Source: Struthio camelus
Taxonomy: Eukaryota; Chordata; Aves; Struthioniformes; Struthionidae
Direction: 5' to 3'
Assembly (NCBI RefSeq): GCF_040807025.1
Contig: NC_090943.1
Span: 2,838,356 to 2,902,355, forward strand
Length of the DNA: 64,000 bases
This document shows positions 22,401-35,300 of this stretch, piece after piece; position 1 is the first letter of the stretch; every line of letters begins with the position of its first letter. A program made the translations under genes and the position numbers. The notes beneath the pieces are model-generated. The model was given only the letters and a program-made list of their open reading frames with translations, was not told the origin of the DNA and did not search any database.

Positions 22401-23720
22401 CATTCAAAATAAAGTCATAATTTTTGGCTCATTTGCATGGAAAAAAATTTCATGATCCTACAGCTGTTCTCACCCCAGCGTTTATAATTTTATTACTCAA
22501 ATATCAACTTTTGTTCACTGTCCAAGTGTAATGAAAACATAATATTTAAATATAAGCCTCATTTACCTTTCAAGTATTTTGCCTGTCCAAAAAAATTCCT
22601 AGTAATTTGTCTAATTCAGGTCCTGAACTCATTATTCATCTCTTCTATGTGCCTATTCATGTTAATAGGTGCTAATTCTACCCTCGTGACATCATCACTG
22701 TTCCTAAGGCAACGGACTGTGATGTCAGAAACACAAGACAATAGCCTCTGGTTATGAATAAGCACGCGGAGAGAATGAGTAATGAATTAATTGAAAGGCT
22801 CATAGACTGTAGCAAAATAGTTCAGGATCCAAACTTCCCACAAATGTTTTAACATATATTACCAGCTTAATTTTCAACAGATTAGGTATTGGCTGGGTCC
22901 ACAGGGTGTGGGCCATTTGTGCGTGTGTGTGTTGGATTCTTGATGGATAATGTTATGTTAGGTGAATAGTATTTAGTCATGCTGTGCTCTAATGGCTGTC
23001 ATCTCATGAGCTTTGGAGTATTTAATTTCATAACGGAGTAAAACATTTTCTTATCCAAGTCTGGGACAAGGATATCAGTGTAGCCTTGTAAAAAATAAAT
23101 AAATAAAAGTAAAAGAGAAAAAAGGTTTACTTGGTCATTAGTCCAATGCCCTTGGTAACGCAAATAGTGAGGTATACTATATTTGCTATTGCTTTGGTCA
23201 GTTTTGGCCAGGGGTAATTATAGAACACTCTTGGGGATAGAATATAAGTTGTGTTCCTTAAGAGATAATTTTACAGGCTAATGTTTATGTATGGGTCAGG
23301 TAGCAGAGAAGGTGGGCTTTTTGGTTTATTTGTTTTTCCCACTATATGTAGGCTTTTAGCTTTTAACTGACTTTTCCTTCTTCTTCTTCTTTTTTTCTTT
23401 TTTATTATAATGAACGCTTTGCCTTGATTTTACATCATAATACTTCTCCCAGTATTTCAGTCCACTAGCTTCACTTTTTATCACCAAATACAGCAAATTC
23501 TATCCACAAAATTACTTGGAGGCTTAGCTGAAATTTTAGGTTGCCACATTTAAAATGTAGATTACTGAACCACACTCTTTCCTTTCTGTCTTATATACCT
23601 TAACTCATACCATCACGTGCATCTGCTTCTGAGTGTCTGGCTGTAGAGCCTGACTTGAGGGGCTCTCAGGGGCTCTCATTCACTATGTTCATGTGTGGAG
23701 GTCCGTGAGGACTCTCCCAC
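19493..23720. other. Unique sequence, nothing recognised
   Basis: A mildly CpG-enriched patch lies at 20570-21060 and A16 at 21325-21340. A 34 bp segment with a good donor at 21885 (GAACAAG then GTAAGTG) lacks a strong acceptor. No gene is supported. Confidence 0.55.
23659..23680. repeat. Ten-base tandem duplication
   Basis: GGGGCTCTCA occurs twice in a row. Confidence 0.9.
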
Positions 23721-23792
23721 CTGAAACTGCACCCAACTGAAGGATAACCACATCTCTAGAGCCAGATTGCTGCATACGCTTAGAAAAATTGG
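23721..23792 (-). CDS. Candidate internal coding exon, unidentified
   Basis: Minus strand. The acceptor is AAGGGTTTCATTTTGCAG. The 72 bp end in GCAGTTTCAG followed by GTGGGAGAG. Two frames are open. The more protein-like reads NFSKRMQQSGSRDVVILQLG with two bases carried in and one carried out. Splice sites are good on the left and moderate on the right. It is short enough for chance to explain the open frame. Confidence 0.2.
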
Positions 23793-23957
23793 CTGCAAAA
23801 TGAAACCCTTGGTTATACCTCCGAGGCTTGGTGTTTCTCTGGTGCACAGAAGAACCAGCTCCAAAGCAATGTCTACTTTGCAAGATCTCAAAATAGTTGG
23901 GAAGAAATGCTGGATAGCAAATTAAATGTCAGTGCATGGTACCTTAGGATATCTGTT

Positions 23958-23980
23958 AAAAAAAAAAAAAAAAAAAAAAA
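23958..23980. repeat. Poly-A tract (about 23 A)
   Basis: The longest homopolymer in the window. No retrocopy body is recognisable directly upstream. Confidence 0.9.
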
Positions 23981-24458
23981 GCAGAAATTCCCATGACTGC
24001 CAACAAGCTGAGAAGTTTTACAATACTTAAAAGTGCCAAAAAGAGGGTCAAAGGTCTGCCTGAATCCAGATGGCCTACTGGGCTAGTACGTTTAAAGCAT
24101 ACCAGTTTCTGTAGCCAACAGTACAGAAGGGAGTGACTTGGCTAGCAGTATGGCCATCTGCCTTTAACTCTTCGGCCCAAATGACCGGATACCCGTTGCA
24201 GCTGAAACAACAGTGCAAGTGCACAGCAAAGCTCAAATTTACATTGCTGGATCTGTATCAAGATGTTTCAAAATGGTCGTTTGGGTTGGGAAGTCAAAGA
24301 TAGCTGGACCAGATGCTAGTGAGATTCCCTGAAGTGTTCTACAGATCATTGCTTTCCCTGTTCGTCTTTCTGCCTACCCACCTACTAGGAATACATGTCA
24401 GTATTGCTTACATTAGTCCTCTGCCAATAAGTGCACTCACATGCAAAGCAAATAATAA

Positions 24459-24480
24459 GCAAAAAAAAAAAAAAAAAAGA
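24459..24480. repeat. Poly-A tract followed by G-rich stretch
   Basis: About 18 A, then GAAGGGGGGAGGGAGGAG. Confidence 0.9.
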
Positions 24481-26194
24481 AGGGGGGAGGGAGGAGAAAA
24501 GGCCACCCCCCACACCAGAACTGAAAGCAAAGTAGAAAGTGAGTTCACATGTCTAGTCTAAGTTTGAAAAGCAAAGCCAGGATAGCCAGTGATTTCAGAT
24601 GTTATTCTTCTGACTTTTTTCTGAATTTGGTTTGGTTCAGTCTGGTTCAGTTCGGTTCTTCTGGAAGAACTATATGAGACTCAAAGTAAGATATCTGATA
24701 CAGTAAGGTCAAGAGTCATCTGGATGGAGATAGACCCAAGAGGTGGAAGTCTATACATCTGAAATAAGCACTTCACTCTCCCTTCATCATCCCTTAGGGT
24801 CTAGGGAGGCCCTCAGAGATACCTGGAGCATGTGGATTACTCCAGAGAGCTCATTTTTCTGGTAAATGATAGAAGAGCATGGAGTGAACAGTTCCTTTGG
24901 GGATGTTTACTCTCCTGAAGTTTAAAGTTAGGAAAAAGAACATCCCCTAAAATGTCTGATCACACTTTTGAAAAGTAATTACTAACGAGAGGAGACAGAT
25001 TGCTTAGCTATCCTGTTGTCATATCTGAGATTTTTTTTTTTTTTTTTGGAAACATCCCCAAATCTGGCCAAAATGATTTTGAAGAAACTTATTTCAACAG
25101 GAATATAACAGCAACCATACCAGCTCAAATCAAAGACCTGTCTGGGCCATCACCCTATTTCAAAAGAGCATCCATAGCGGATGCCTAAGAATAAACCTAA
25201 GAGAGGGGCAATTTACTCCAGATACTCTCTCTGATCTTCTGTGGCTAAAGGACTTTCAAGAGAACCAGAGCTGCTGGCTTTGGACATACATTTCAAAAAG
25301 TTGAAATATTTGTCCAAAAAAATTTTTAATGCTTTAAGAATGCATTTTTCCATTCTAAAATCTGTCAAAATTAGCTTTTGCTGTTGAGAGTAGCTTTTTA
25401 GGGGATTTTGTGTTTAATAACCAAAAAAAAAAGGATGAAAACTTCCTAATCAGTTCTAATAATTATTAGGAAAAATTCTATTTAGATACACATCGCAATT
25501 GTGCAAGCTCCCGAGCTGATCAAAGTGTGGTTTCAACAGAAGTAAAACATCGAATCAGCAACATGGAGTAATACCTGTACGGTCCATTTGTTAAGTCTGC
25601 CTGACATCTTAGTTTGCCAGTATTGGTCACTCTCAGTTTTGACATTATTTTTTCGCTGAAAAGTAGATAACGCCAGCAACAATTCGTCCAGTTATGTGGT
25701 ATATCTGATATGGCTGAATAACTTCAGAGAAATAAAGTTTTGAGATGACTTCCAAGTAAAAGGCTCATATTATATGCTTGGCAGTTAACATCATGATCTA
25801 TGTTGATTTCTTGGCTGATAGAAGAACCAGCCGTGAGCATGATGGAGATCTACAGCGTTTCTTCTGCTGGGAAATTAGCGAGCACTGTAGTACAGCCAGC
25901 AACCATAGCTGATTATTTTAGGGGTAACTACTGCTCCCTGCACAATTGGAAAAAAAACAAACAAACAAACAAAAAGAGAAATGAGAGGGGCTGGAATTCA
26001 TGGCTAAGATTATGAAACGATGAAAGCAAGGCTGGCACACATCTCTTCTAGGCTTCTGCCTTGTGTTTATCCTTCAGAGCAAAAACTGCAAAAAAAGAAA
26101 GAAATTCATCCTGTTGAGAAAACAAAGAAATGCATGTGCTTTACTTGTGGGTTTCTGAACCTTAAATTAAGTTAAAACACAAATGCAGCTGTAC

Positions 26195-26335
26195 AGGTCT
26201 AGACCAGAAGTCCATCTTCTGCAGTATCCTGTCTCCAAAAGTGGATGTTTTGAGAAAAGTACAAGAAGGGGAAAGCATATCATCATGGGAGCATATACGA
26301 CACTTTCCCTGAAAAGTCTCCCCGTTTCAGGGACC
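26195..26335. repeat. Possible decayed dispersed repeat
   Basis: GTCCATCTTCTGCAGTATCC, TGTCTCCAAAAGTGGATG and AGTACAAGAAGGGGAAAGC recall a dispersed sauropsid sequence with the text '..AGTATCCTGTCTCYGACAGTGGCCAGTAC..AAGGTGYAAGAA'. The family is not identified, and the match is from memory of the pattern only. Confidence 0.35.
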
Positions 26336-26491
26336 TCCTGTGCTGGAGATGGTCCATGCATACTTAACACTTGGATGGATTTCTTTTCTCCCATCTGTGG
26401 GTGAAAACACAAGGTCATGCTTCTGCCCTTCCTTCAAGTTACACAAGTGAATGTGTAGCCAATGAACTTAACATCCGAAAAGAAAGGGTGC

Positions 26492-26602
26492 GTAATTATT
26501 AATAATATTTATATATTTATATAAAATAGTTACACATTTATATATTTTAATATTATATTTATAATATTAATAATATTATTAATAATAAAATATAAATATT
26601 TT
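26492..26602. repeat. AT-only palindromic tract
   Basis: About 110 bp contain only three or four G/C bases. The perfect palindrome ATTATTAATAAT occurs near both ends (about 26497 and 26577). TATAAATATT and its complement also recur, so the strand can fold on itself. Confidence 0.85.
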
Positions 26603-27597
26603 TCCATCGTTCTCGGATGCTTTGAATGCAATAGTCCTTTGTACCATTTGTAGCTGATCCAAGGGCATGATCTAGAGCCTATCTCAGTGATAAGTGGTAT
26701 CACTGGGATTTCCTGTAACGGTTTCAGGAGACACTGAAAGAAGCTCCAGCCGGGTTATAGGCCGTTTGTTCCCAGACAGGCCTTGCTGGTGGGACACGAT
26801 ATAGACCCCAGTATAATAACTTCTATTGGTCTGTATTGGATCCAAAGGACAAAGATGCAGAAAACTATTAATTTTCTCATGTGAGGTCTACTTAAAAAAA
26901 GAGATTAAGCTCTTCCCTGGGGGAAAATTGGTCTTTGACTGTCTTTGTTTTTTGTGGTTTTCATTCAGACCTTTAAGCTCAAAGGGAGCATTTCACAGCT
27001 CTCTTCAAATAATCCACTGGTATATTTTGTTCCCTGAACGTTAATTTTATTTTTCAGAATTACACGCTTACATTGCTATGTTTCGGGCGCCGCAAAATAC
27101 CATTAAAAAGGAGGGGTTTGCTAAGGTGTTTTTTTTTTTTTTTCTTTCTTTCAAATGTAAGACTGTGGTGGGTCTATGAGGTTCATATTTGGCTCTGAGA
27201 GATCAATCCCAGTCAGCTCTGATGGATCCAGCTATTTTGGCCAATAGTTACCCTTCTGCTAATTCGCTTGTGGAAAGAAAAAAAGAAGAAAAAGAAGAAG
27301 TGAAAATGTCGTATGGTGGTTCTGAAGTCCTCCCATCCATTGAATTCATCACACACATACACACTGAGAATGGAATCCATCCATCCTTTAGTATCATGGG
27401 TTTGGGTTAAAGAGCTGCATAGATGGGAAAGTTTTATAATCACATTCCCTGGACTGAAATTATGTGGTAAAGATCAGGTTAACCTGGGTATAGCTGGCTG
27501 CCAGAAAACACAGAAAATGCTTTAGGAAGCCAATCTTTCTGCTCTGCCTGAGCTTTAAAACACAGTATATGTGTGCATTTATCTATTTGTGTAGCGA

Positions 27598-27692
27598 GAG
27601 AGACACACACTCACAAACACACACACGCACAAACACATATATATAATATGTGTATGCCTCATTTACATGGAGACACACACGCACACACCCAT
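27598..27692. repeat. (CA)n-rich microsatellite, interrupted
   Basis: Two CA-rich runs (27601-27640 and 27671-27688) are separated by ATATATATAATATGTG and a unique 20 bp. Confidence 0.85.
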
Positions 27693-28907
27693 CAAAATTC
27701 ATGCCTAATGGTAATTTCATTGGCGTAAATTTATTGCTATACAGAATAAATTTAGCAGTCCATCCTAACGAATAAATGAAAACTGTCACTTCATACTTGG
27801 GGGGGGGAAAAAAAAACCCTCTTTTTCTGCAGGAGCAATTCACATCACTGGGGAAAATGTGGACCAAAATTTGAAAAAAAGTAGACACTCATACCAGCAA
27901 AATCTGGGTTCCTGTCTTAGCTGACTCAGCTGCCCAGACTTCCTGTTGTCCATGCTAAGCTTACACAGGGATGATTCAGAGCAGGAGCCTGGGTAGGGGT
28001 GTTTCAAATCATCCTCCTTCTTACGTTCTCTCTTTCTCTCACTATCCATTACTTGTAAAAGAAGAGTAGTCAGCTAAAATCTGCTTGATGAGTATCTGAA
28101 GCTTGGAGGACGTCTAATCATGCCAAATGAACAACGAAAATCCGTAAAAAATGGAAAAGCTGATGTCATGAACAATTTCAATATTGGCACCTTATTACCA
28201 CCTTACAGTGTTGAAAGCTAGTTCCCTTTTTCAAATAAAAATTTTTTCCTAGTATCCTTTCTGCTAGAATTCTCGTGTCCATTTCTTAATTTTCCTTTTC
28301 TTGAAACTGGCATGAATTTCCCCCTTTTCTTTTTTTTGATTTGCTACTGAAAAACCACTTTTTACTGCCTGAAAAGTAGCTTTTCAGTAAGCCAAAAAGA
28401 CATGGTAGGTTCAAAAATTACATTGAAAAGAAAGTACATTTTTACTTGAAAATTGTGATATTTTAAAATTAGTACAAGAAAGAAAGCTTCATAGTAATTA
28501 TATCCTTTCACAGATGTTGGCATTTTTGGGGTTAATAATATTATTTTTGGTAAAAAGTTAAATATTGAATTAAAATAATATAAAAAAATCATTACTAGTG
28601 TAGTATAAGAGAGTAACTCCCCACATTAAAGAGCACAGACCACCAGTAATTCATACAGACCGTTGTGGTGGTCCGCAAAATAAGCATTTTGGGAGAAAAG
28701 CAGAAGGGGTTTGAGACGGTTGTATGAAAACTGGTTCAACAGAGGTTTTTCTCTGCTATTCAAGTCTTCATCACACGGAAAAATTAAATGAACTACTGCT
28801 TTGTGGCATGGCTATAAGCAGTACCGAGAAATCTGCACTTGCTAAAAAGGTAGGGCACGACTAGACGTGCAGCTGCCTTAGAACAAACTTCTTCATGGGG
28901 CAACTCT

Positions 28908-29126
28908 CTAGGAAAATTTGAGATTGCTATATGAGTTTTCAGTCTCCTCTGACCTGCAGGTTTCCGTAGTGACTTCCGAATTAGCTAGCTTCAAATCAGA
29001 CCATACTCTTTTGAAGAACTCAGAGCTCTCCATTTGAGTGCAACGTAGGTCTACGTTATCGGCAATGTCTGAATGAAGCGGGGATCTCTGCGGAGCATCA
29101 GGTCTTAATGATGGACAAGACTCAGT
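28908..29126 (-). CDS. Candidate terminal coding exon, second of a close pair
   Basis: Minus strand. A T-rich tract (CTTTTCCTGATGTTCCAG preceded by many T) leads into a frame of 72 codons ending in TAG at 28910-28908. The peptide is polar and acidic (TESCPSLRPDAPQRSPLHS, DNVDLRCTQMESSEFFKRVW) with no membrane segment or known motif. Its phase 0 start matches the exon candidate at 29315-29223. An alternative donor (ACCTGCAG then GTCAGAGG) could end it earlier. No family can be named. Confidence 0.28.
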   Translation of the reverse strand, partial: TESCPSLRPDAPQRSPLHSDIADNVDLRCTQMESSEFFKRVWSDLKLANSEVTTETCRSEETENSYSNLKFS

Positions 29127-29222
29127 CTGGAACATCAGGAAAAGAAAAAAAAAAGCACTTCTCAGGGCATGAGGAAATTTTAAAAAAATGAAAAGACCGT
29201 GACACGGTCCTTGGTTGCTTAC

Positions 29223-29315
29223 CTGAGATTTCATTATTTCCTGAAGCAATGCGGTAATTCTGACCAGGCCAGCTGAAAACTGAATTCTGTCTTTGTATCC
29301 TTCAAAATAACATTG
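29223..29315 (-). CDS. Candidate coding exon, first of a close pair
   Basis: Minus strand. A branch-point-like TGATTAAAT and ATTTCCAAACAG precede 93 bp. The donor is strong (AAATCTCAG then GTAAGCAACC). The single frame that fits the next exon is open for 31 codons (CYFEGYKDRIQFSAGLV, then RITALLQEIMKSQ), phase 0 to 0. It is separated from the next candidate (29126-28908) by only 96 bp. The frame also runs open through those 96 bp, so it might instead be one unspliced ORF. The product is not recognised. The acceptor is the weakest element. Confidence 0.25.
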
Positions 29316-32300
29316 CTGTTTGGAAATAATTTAATCACTGTTGGATGAAAGAGATGAATAAAATTCTATTTCAGTCCTGAAAGGGACTACATCCTGCCCA
29401 ATGGAGTCTGGAGATTTTCTCATTCAGCCCTGTGTAGGTATCTACTGCAGGGTGAACTGGATCACTCTCTGAGGAACACTAACTGCATTGACTAGATTGC
29501 CACTGAACTCGCATGGAGATACCTAAATTTGCATGTCTTAGTCTGCAAGTTTGCACATTGTTCACCACAGTGCAGTGGACTTAGAGCTTGGCCTTAAAGT
29601 CTTTGAATCGTCATTATTCACCAAACACACCTATTTCAGTTCTGTGCCCTCTATAAAGACCTTACATAGCTTATAGACCAATCTATACACTAAGCAGAAG
29701 GAATTCAGAGATGATCAATGTCTGTCGAAAATTTGTAGAAACACTAAAACAGCTAAAGATACAACATAATATGACCAAAAGAAAGGGAGAGAAATGACAA
29801 ACTGCAAATCTAGTACAAGTGTGGAGCACTGCAGAGGGTGAGTAGTTATTTGATGTGATTCATAGGGAAATTATTTGAATTAATGGAGTAAAAAATGCAA
29901 AATTTAGATCGAAGACTGAAGGACCTCTGAATATGTGAAAGCCTTGGGAAAGGTCTTCAGAATTAGGAGAACATCATTTGGGATCCTAAAAGCTAGACGG
30001 GATGTTAAAGCTGCATGCTTGCTAGTAAACTAAACGAGGCCAGAGGGCCCTAAGGGCAAGAAGTATGGCAAAATTCACATTCATTTGGTCGAATTCTCTT
30101 TCTCTTAAGAGCAGAGTGACCTCATCCATCCTGCTGACTAGGAAATTAAAGGCCTGGGAGCCTGAACTGATTTCTACATCCCACTTTAGCTGGTTCAAGT
30201 GTCAGAGCTTATTTCTTGCCCATGGAGAAAAATGTCTTATTGTCTTGAAGCTATTTCAGATGTGCTCAAAAATAACTGCAGCAGTCCACTACAATCACTG
30301 TCCTGGATCACGACACTGTCTGTGTTTCACCTCGTGGATCAGGGTGCTCCCTTGGAGACAAGGCAGGGTGTTATCAGCGTGTCAATGCAGGAAGGTTTAT
30401 CTCTGCACTGTCACTCACTGAATAGCTAGTTATCTCTGGAAGTGCTGATACTGCCTCTTCTCACCCACAGAGAGAGGTGATAGTGGTGCTATCTCTGAGG
30501 CTTTACACCCAGCGCTGGCCTCAGTTAACATCCTCTCTTTGATAGGAAAGGAGGAGGAAGGGCCATGGTGGAGCCCCGGCTCTGGTGACAGATACAGACA
30601 GCGCGGGAGGTCGGGATGAACGGGAAGCTGTAAGGTAGGATCATCCGGGTGGTTCTCACAGGAAGGCTCCTGCTCATTTTGTCTCTGATGTGTTTCACTC
30701 TCAAAGATGTCCAGAACCAGCAGGTTGTTTGTTCCCTTGGTGTCGTGCAGGGTTTGTCGAGGAACTTAAAGCAGGGTGCCAGGCTCTTAGGTGTACTGAG
30801 CAGCTGAGCTTAGTGGCACTACCCAGTACGTTGTTAGATGTCTCTGTTAAGTGTCTTAAACATATAGTGAAATTGAGTGAGAGCAGTCGAGGGCAAGGAC
30901 AGGTGTCCCCATGGGGTGCCTTAAAAGCGCAAGTCATTAACAGAACAGATCAGGAACAGAGGTGGATGTGTGAGGATTACACAATTATTTTCTGATTTTC
31001 TTGGACAAAGAGCCCATGCCAAGTCCTTTCACTCTCATCAGTCCTTTGTCCTCAGAAACTGAGAAAAGGAAGCAAAGATACACTGGCTATTAAGATCTCC
31101 ACCTAATGGGTGGATACAGGCACCTAGAGCTCTGAAAACACGCTCAAATATTGCATTGTCTGTCCAGGGCCACAAACTCAACAAACTGCTTGTGAAAGCA
31201 GTATTCATGCTCCTTAAGGATTTAGACAATGCTCTTCCACTGTCTCCACCAGGCCCACAAAATATAAGGTTCTTGGGCTGCAAGCAGCCTACAAAGACCT
31301 TGTTCAGTCTTCCAGGCAACGGGTTAGCGTACCTTATCCTCTCAGCTGCCCAAATTAACGTTCATATCTCTCATCAGAGTAATCAGTGCGTATATGCCTC
31401 TTGGTAATTTAGATAGCAAGGCAGACTGGGGATGTCCACATGGGAGGAGGGAAGGAAGGGGGATTGGAAATAAGGCATCTAGGGTAATGGATATTGTTCT
31501 GGGAGGGACAAAGCATGGACAACCTGATATTGATAAAGCTGAGATCTTTTATGGTCCACCTGAGATTTGCACGTCTGGTTTGCGCCTGCAAGACAAAGAA
31601 CAAGCTGTCACTCAGACTGTTTGTGTATAATATTTTTTTTTATCTGGCCTTTGTGCCGATATCCCAAGGAGGAGTTTGGAAAGCACTCTCTTCTTTAATA
31701 GTGACAAAAAACATCACATCTCCTCAGTTCTCCTGGTGTAAATTCAACCACCCAGATAATTCTTCCTAACTGACACACAAACGTTTGGTATGTAGGAAGA
31801 AGCATAATCCATCAGCCCCATATTTGTCTCCTCTCATCTCCGCTGTATTAAATCCACAGAAGCTGTGACTGTATGACAGTTACAGGAAGATTTCTAGCTA
31901 CCTATCTCAAGTTGTAGGAACCTCACAGTATCCCATGGAAACCATGATCCTAGCCAAAATGGCATCCGTCATATAAGTGAAAGCTGAAAAATGCATATGG
32001 GCTCTATCATTGCTATTCTAGTAAATCCTCCTCCTCCTCTCAATGTCTTCTGCTGTGCAGTAACACACAAATCTCTACTGCAGATGATGTACTTAAGCAG
32101 AACCTTATTTCTCCAACTTTCAACTCTTTTGTTTGTTATCATGACCCAGACAAGGTGGTATCTGAGAAAAGCTGACACAGGCGCTAGGATGGCCAAGGGC
32201 CGGATCCAGAACTGGTGCAAACCTGTATGATCCCATCGTAGTCAATAGAGCTATGTCAATATTCTTTGCTTGCAATCCAGCCCCTCGAGTTGTACAGCTG

Positions 32301-35300
32301 GTTTCTCTCCTTTAATATGCAGGATACTGTCAGCAACCACTGAAATGTTAACACCTATTTTCCTGAATCAAATGACTACGTTAAATTGTCTAACCTGAAA
32401 CAATAGGAAAGATTTTCCAGTGTAGCTAAAGACCTGAAGAGCCTCTATGTTTTTTTTCTTTCCCAAGACCCAACTTTTCATATTAAAGAAACAATGATTT
32501 TTTTCTGATCTTCTGAAAATTCAATAACCTTAAAATATCTGAGGCTGGGCAGTTGGAATCACTATTTTTAAATTGGGTAGGTCATGGCATGTTTTTGTAA
32601 TCCAAGGAAATCTCCAAGGTAAATGGGAGTAAGGAGGGTGAGAGACAGAATGAAGGGAACTTAAAAAAAAAAAAAAAAACTAGGATACTATATTGTTCCT
32701 ACCTGAAAATATATGTATAAAGAATTATTTTATTTAGAAAATAAAGCAATGCAATTTTCATTCAGCTAGGCAGAGTTCCTGAAGAAAAAATTAAGAGTGA
32801 AAAATAGGAAGAATAAAGAGAGAAAGCGAGCCAGACATTGAATTAGAAAAAGAAGAGGAGATTTTGTGTGTGCATGTGTGTGTGCGTGCAAAACTTTTCC
32901 ACTAGAAGAGAGCTGTGTTGGTCTGGAATTCCAGTCCAAAGGAACGCTCCCATAAATTAACTCATTTTTGTTTTTTCAAACATCAGTTAGCCTTACCACA
33001 AAGTCTCGGTGCTCTGCCATTTCCAAACCACTTTGGGACTGTCAAACATAAATCATGGGGTGTGGAAGCAGTGGAGGCAGAGAGTTATGATCTGGGCACA
33101 AGGTGCAAATTGCTCAGAGTTAGCGCCAGATTTTTTTTTTTCTTTTTCACCACAAGAATTTTTTTTTATTGTTATGATTTCTTTTTTGTTCTTCTTATTC
33201 CTTTCTTTCTGTAACTCTCCCCCCGCCCCCATTCTTTTAATTATTACTGAAAGCAGTGAGAATTATCAAGAACCAATTAGGGTAACATTGACTATGAAAA
33301 AAGCCCTCTATTGGAGCGCCGATCTCAGGACAACATTCATAGTAGGCTTGTACCCTGCTGAGGGAGTATTTTTCTCTCTTTTCTTCCCTGTTTTGCTCCC
33401 CTTCCCTGTGTTATGTTCTGTTGCAGTGATGGTGGTCCCAGTCTCACAGAGATCCATCAGTTGGAAGGATGCTAAATAAAAGCTGTTTTCTAATAGCAAT
33501 TACTACTTCCTTCAACACATGACTCCAGTAACCTATGGCATATTGGCTGTGGTTCTCTCAGATGACTACAGGTGATTCTCTTTTTGCAGAAAAGAGAGAT
33601 ATAGAGCTTGATTATTGAAGGTGAGTGCTCTGCATTAGCAGAAATGTAAGTTTCTGCCAATAGTTGGACAGCTCAAGTCAAAGCAAATTTAAAAAGCAAA
33701 GGAAAGGTTGAAAATACATGCGTTTCTATTCTTTTTCTCTCTCTAGTGATGGAGAAGGGGAAATATGGGGGTGGGAAACAGACTTTCTTGAACCTCAACA
33801 ATATATTGTCTAAACTGGAGGTTGGTAAAGCTTCCTGGCATCATCTGTTCCTGTAAGAGTCCTCTTCAAAAGAGTTGTGGGAGATGATAGCATTTACGTG
33901 TTAGGAAGTTCTTACAGCAACGTTACTCCTTCCTGCTGCTCTATGATCTGGTTTCAGTCACACTGATATTTTCCTTTGGAGTAGAGAAATAAAATTATTC
34001 TGGTTCTGTCCCATTTTCAGGGCTCTTGACATAAGTAAGTTTGGAAACCAAAGCATGGAGTTTCCTCTTCCAGTGACTGATGCTTGGGCTCAAGTCTTGC
34101 CAACTTTCTCTCCAAAAAAGTCTCTTCAGTTGCTGATGGACCTTCTGGCTTGTTTCAGCCAGTTCTAGAGAAAAGCAAGGAAATAGAGAAGGAAATATCT
34201 CTCAGGTCCACAGACCCTGTGCTATAACTCTTTCTTGCTGCCTTCCTTCATAAATCCTCCTACAGTGTTATTTCCCTCTCAGGTGTTCACTTTAAAAGTG
34301 TAAGCAAGTCTTTAGCCACATCACCTAACACTCTCATGGCTGTGGAGCATGAGATTCTTTTCTCATGGGTCTTATACCCTTCTCTGGGGATAAGGACCTT
34401 GGCTTTGGTTATGAGAGGAATATCCGTGCACGGCCAAAGGCAAGACTGGTTCTTGTCTGGCACCAGAAATGGGGCTCTACCCTATAGGTCGTGTCGTAGA
34501 TGTGCTGCTGTGCTCTCTGCAGAGATCAGAGGAGCCCAGGTACTGGAGTTCAAAGAAAGGCATGGACAAAGTGGAAGTTGTCTAGCCACAGGTCCTCATT
34601 TCACTCTCCTCAGTAACATCATGCATAAAGTTTCCCCAAGAGTCCATCTGCAAATCTGTAAATTGTAGACAGTAGCTTCCTCATTTGTGTTCCTTGGAAA
34701 GAGTCCTTTGCACATCTTGTCCTATCAAGGCCACTTAAAATGTCCAGATACACCCGTAAATATTTATCCCCCTTTCGTAATATTCTTTGTCATGATTATG
34801 TCAGTCACATTTTTTTTTTTCAGATAAATAGTTCAAAAACCACTGTTCCATTCTAAAACTCCTGCCTTAGGCCTTCCAGTTTTTTCGTCTTGAGGGGTAT
34901 GAAGTGGCTTTAATTTAACCTTTCTGCCTGAAGTGGTGTTTGTTTTGTTTGGTTTTGTTTTGTTTTTCTGCTTTTTGCATTTTTCACTGTCAAATTTCTT
35001 TCAGAGCTGAATAATTAATCCAAACTGAAATAAGACGTATCTTCATATCTTGCACTTAGATGTGTTTCAGTAAAGCATCCACTGGCATATTTGTTTTGCG
35101 TTTGCCTCACAGTCATATGCTCCACCCTTTCCCTTCAAGTTAAGACAGTTGGTCTTCAGTTAGAAGTGATGAGTGGCTTGATTTCTATGCAAATATCTCT
35201 TCTCCTGGGTGGGAAGGGGAATGTGGGGAAGGAGACCTGAAGAGCTGGGTACCCTCTCTCCAACTATTCCACCTTCTCTCCTGTGCAACATCCATTGCGA

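Larger units (their letters stand above)
23981..28907. other. Unique sequence with microsatellites
   Basis: It holds T-runs at 25031 and 27128, (CAAA)n at 25949-25974, and the AT palindrome and CA repeat listed separately. No coding region is supported. Confidence 0.55.

Noticed and set aside
33009..33479. 156-codon plus ORF
   Set aside because: It crosses a T-rich tract (poly-F), has no conserved motif and lacks splice support.
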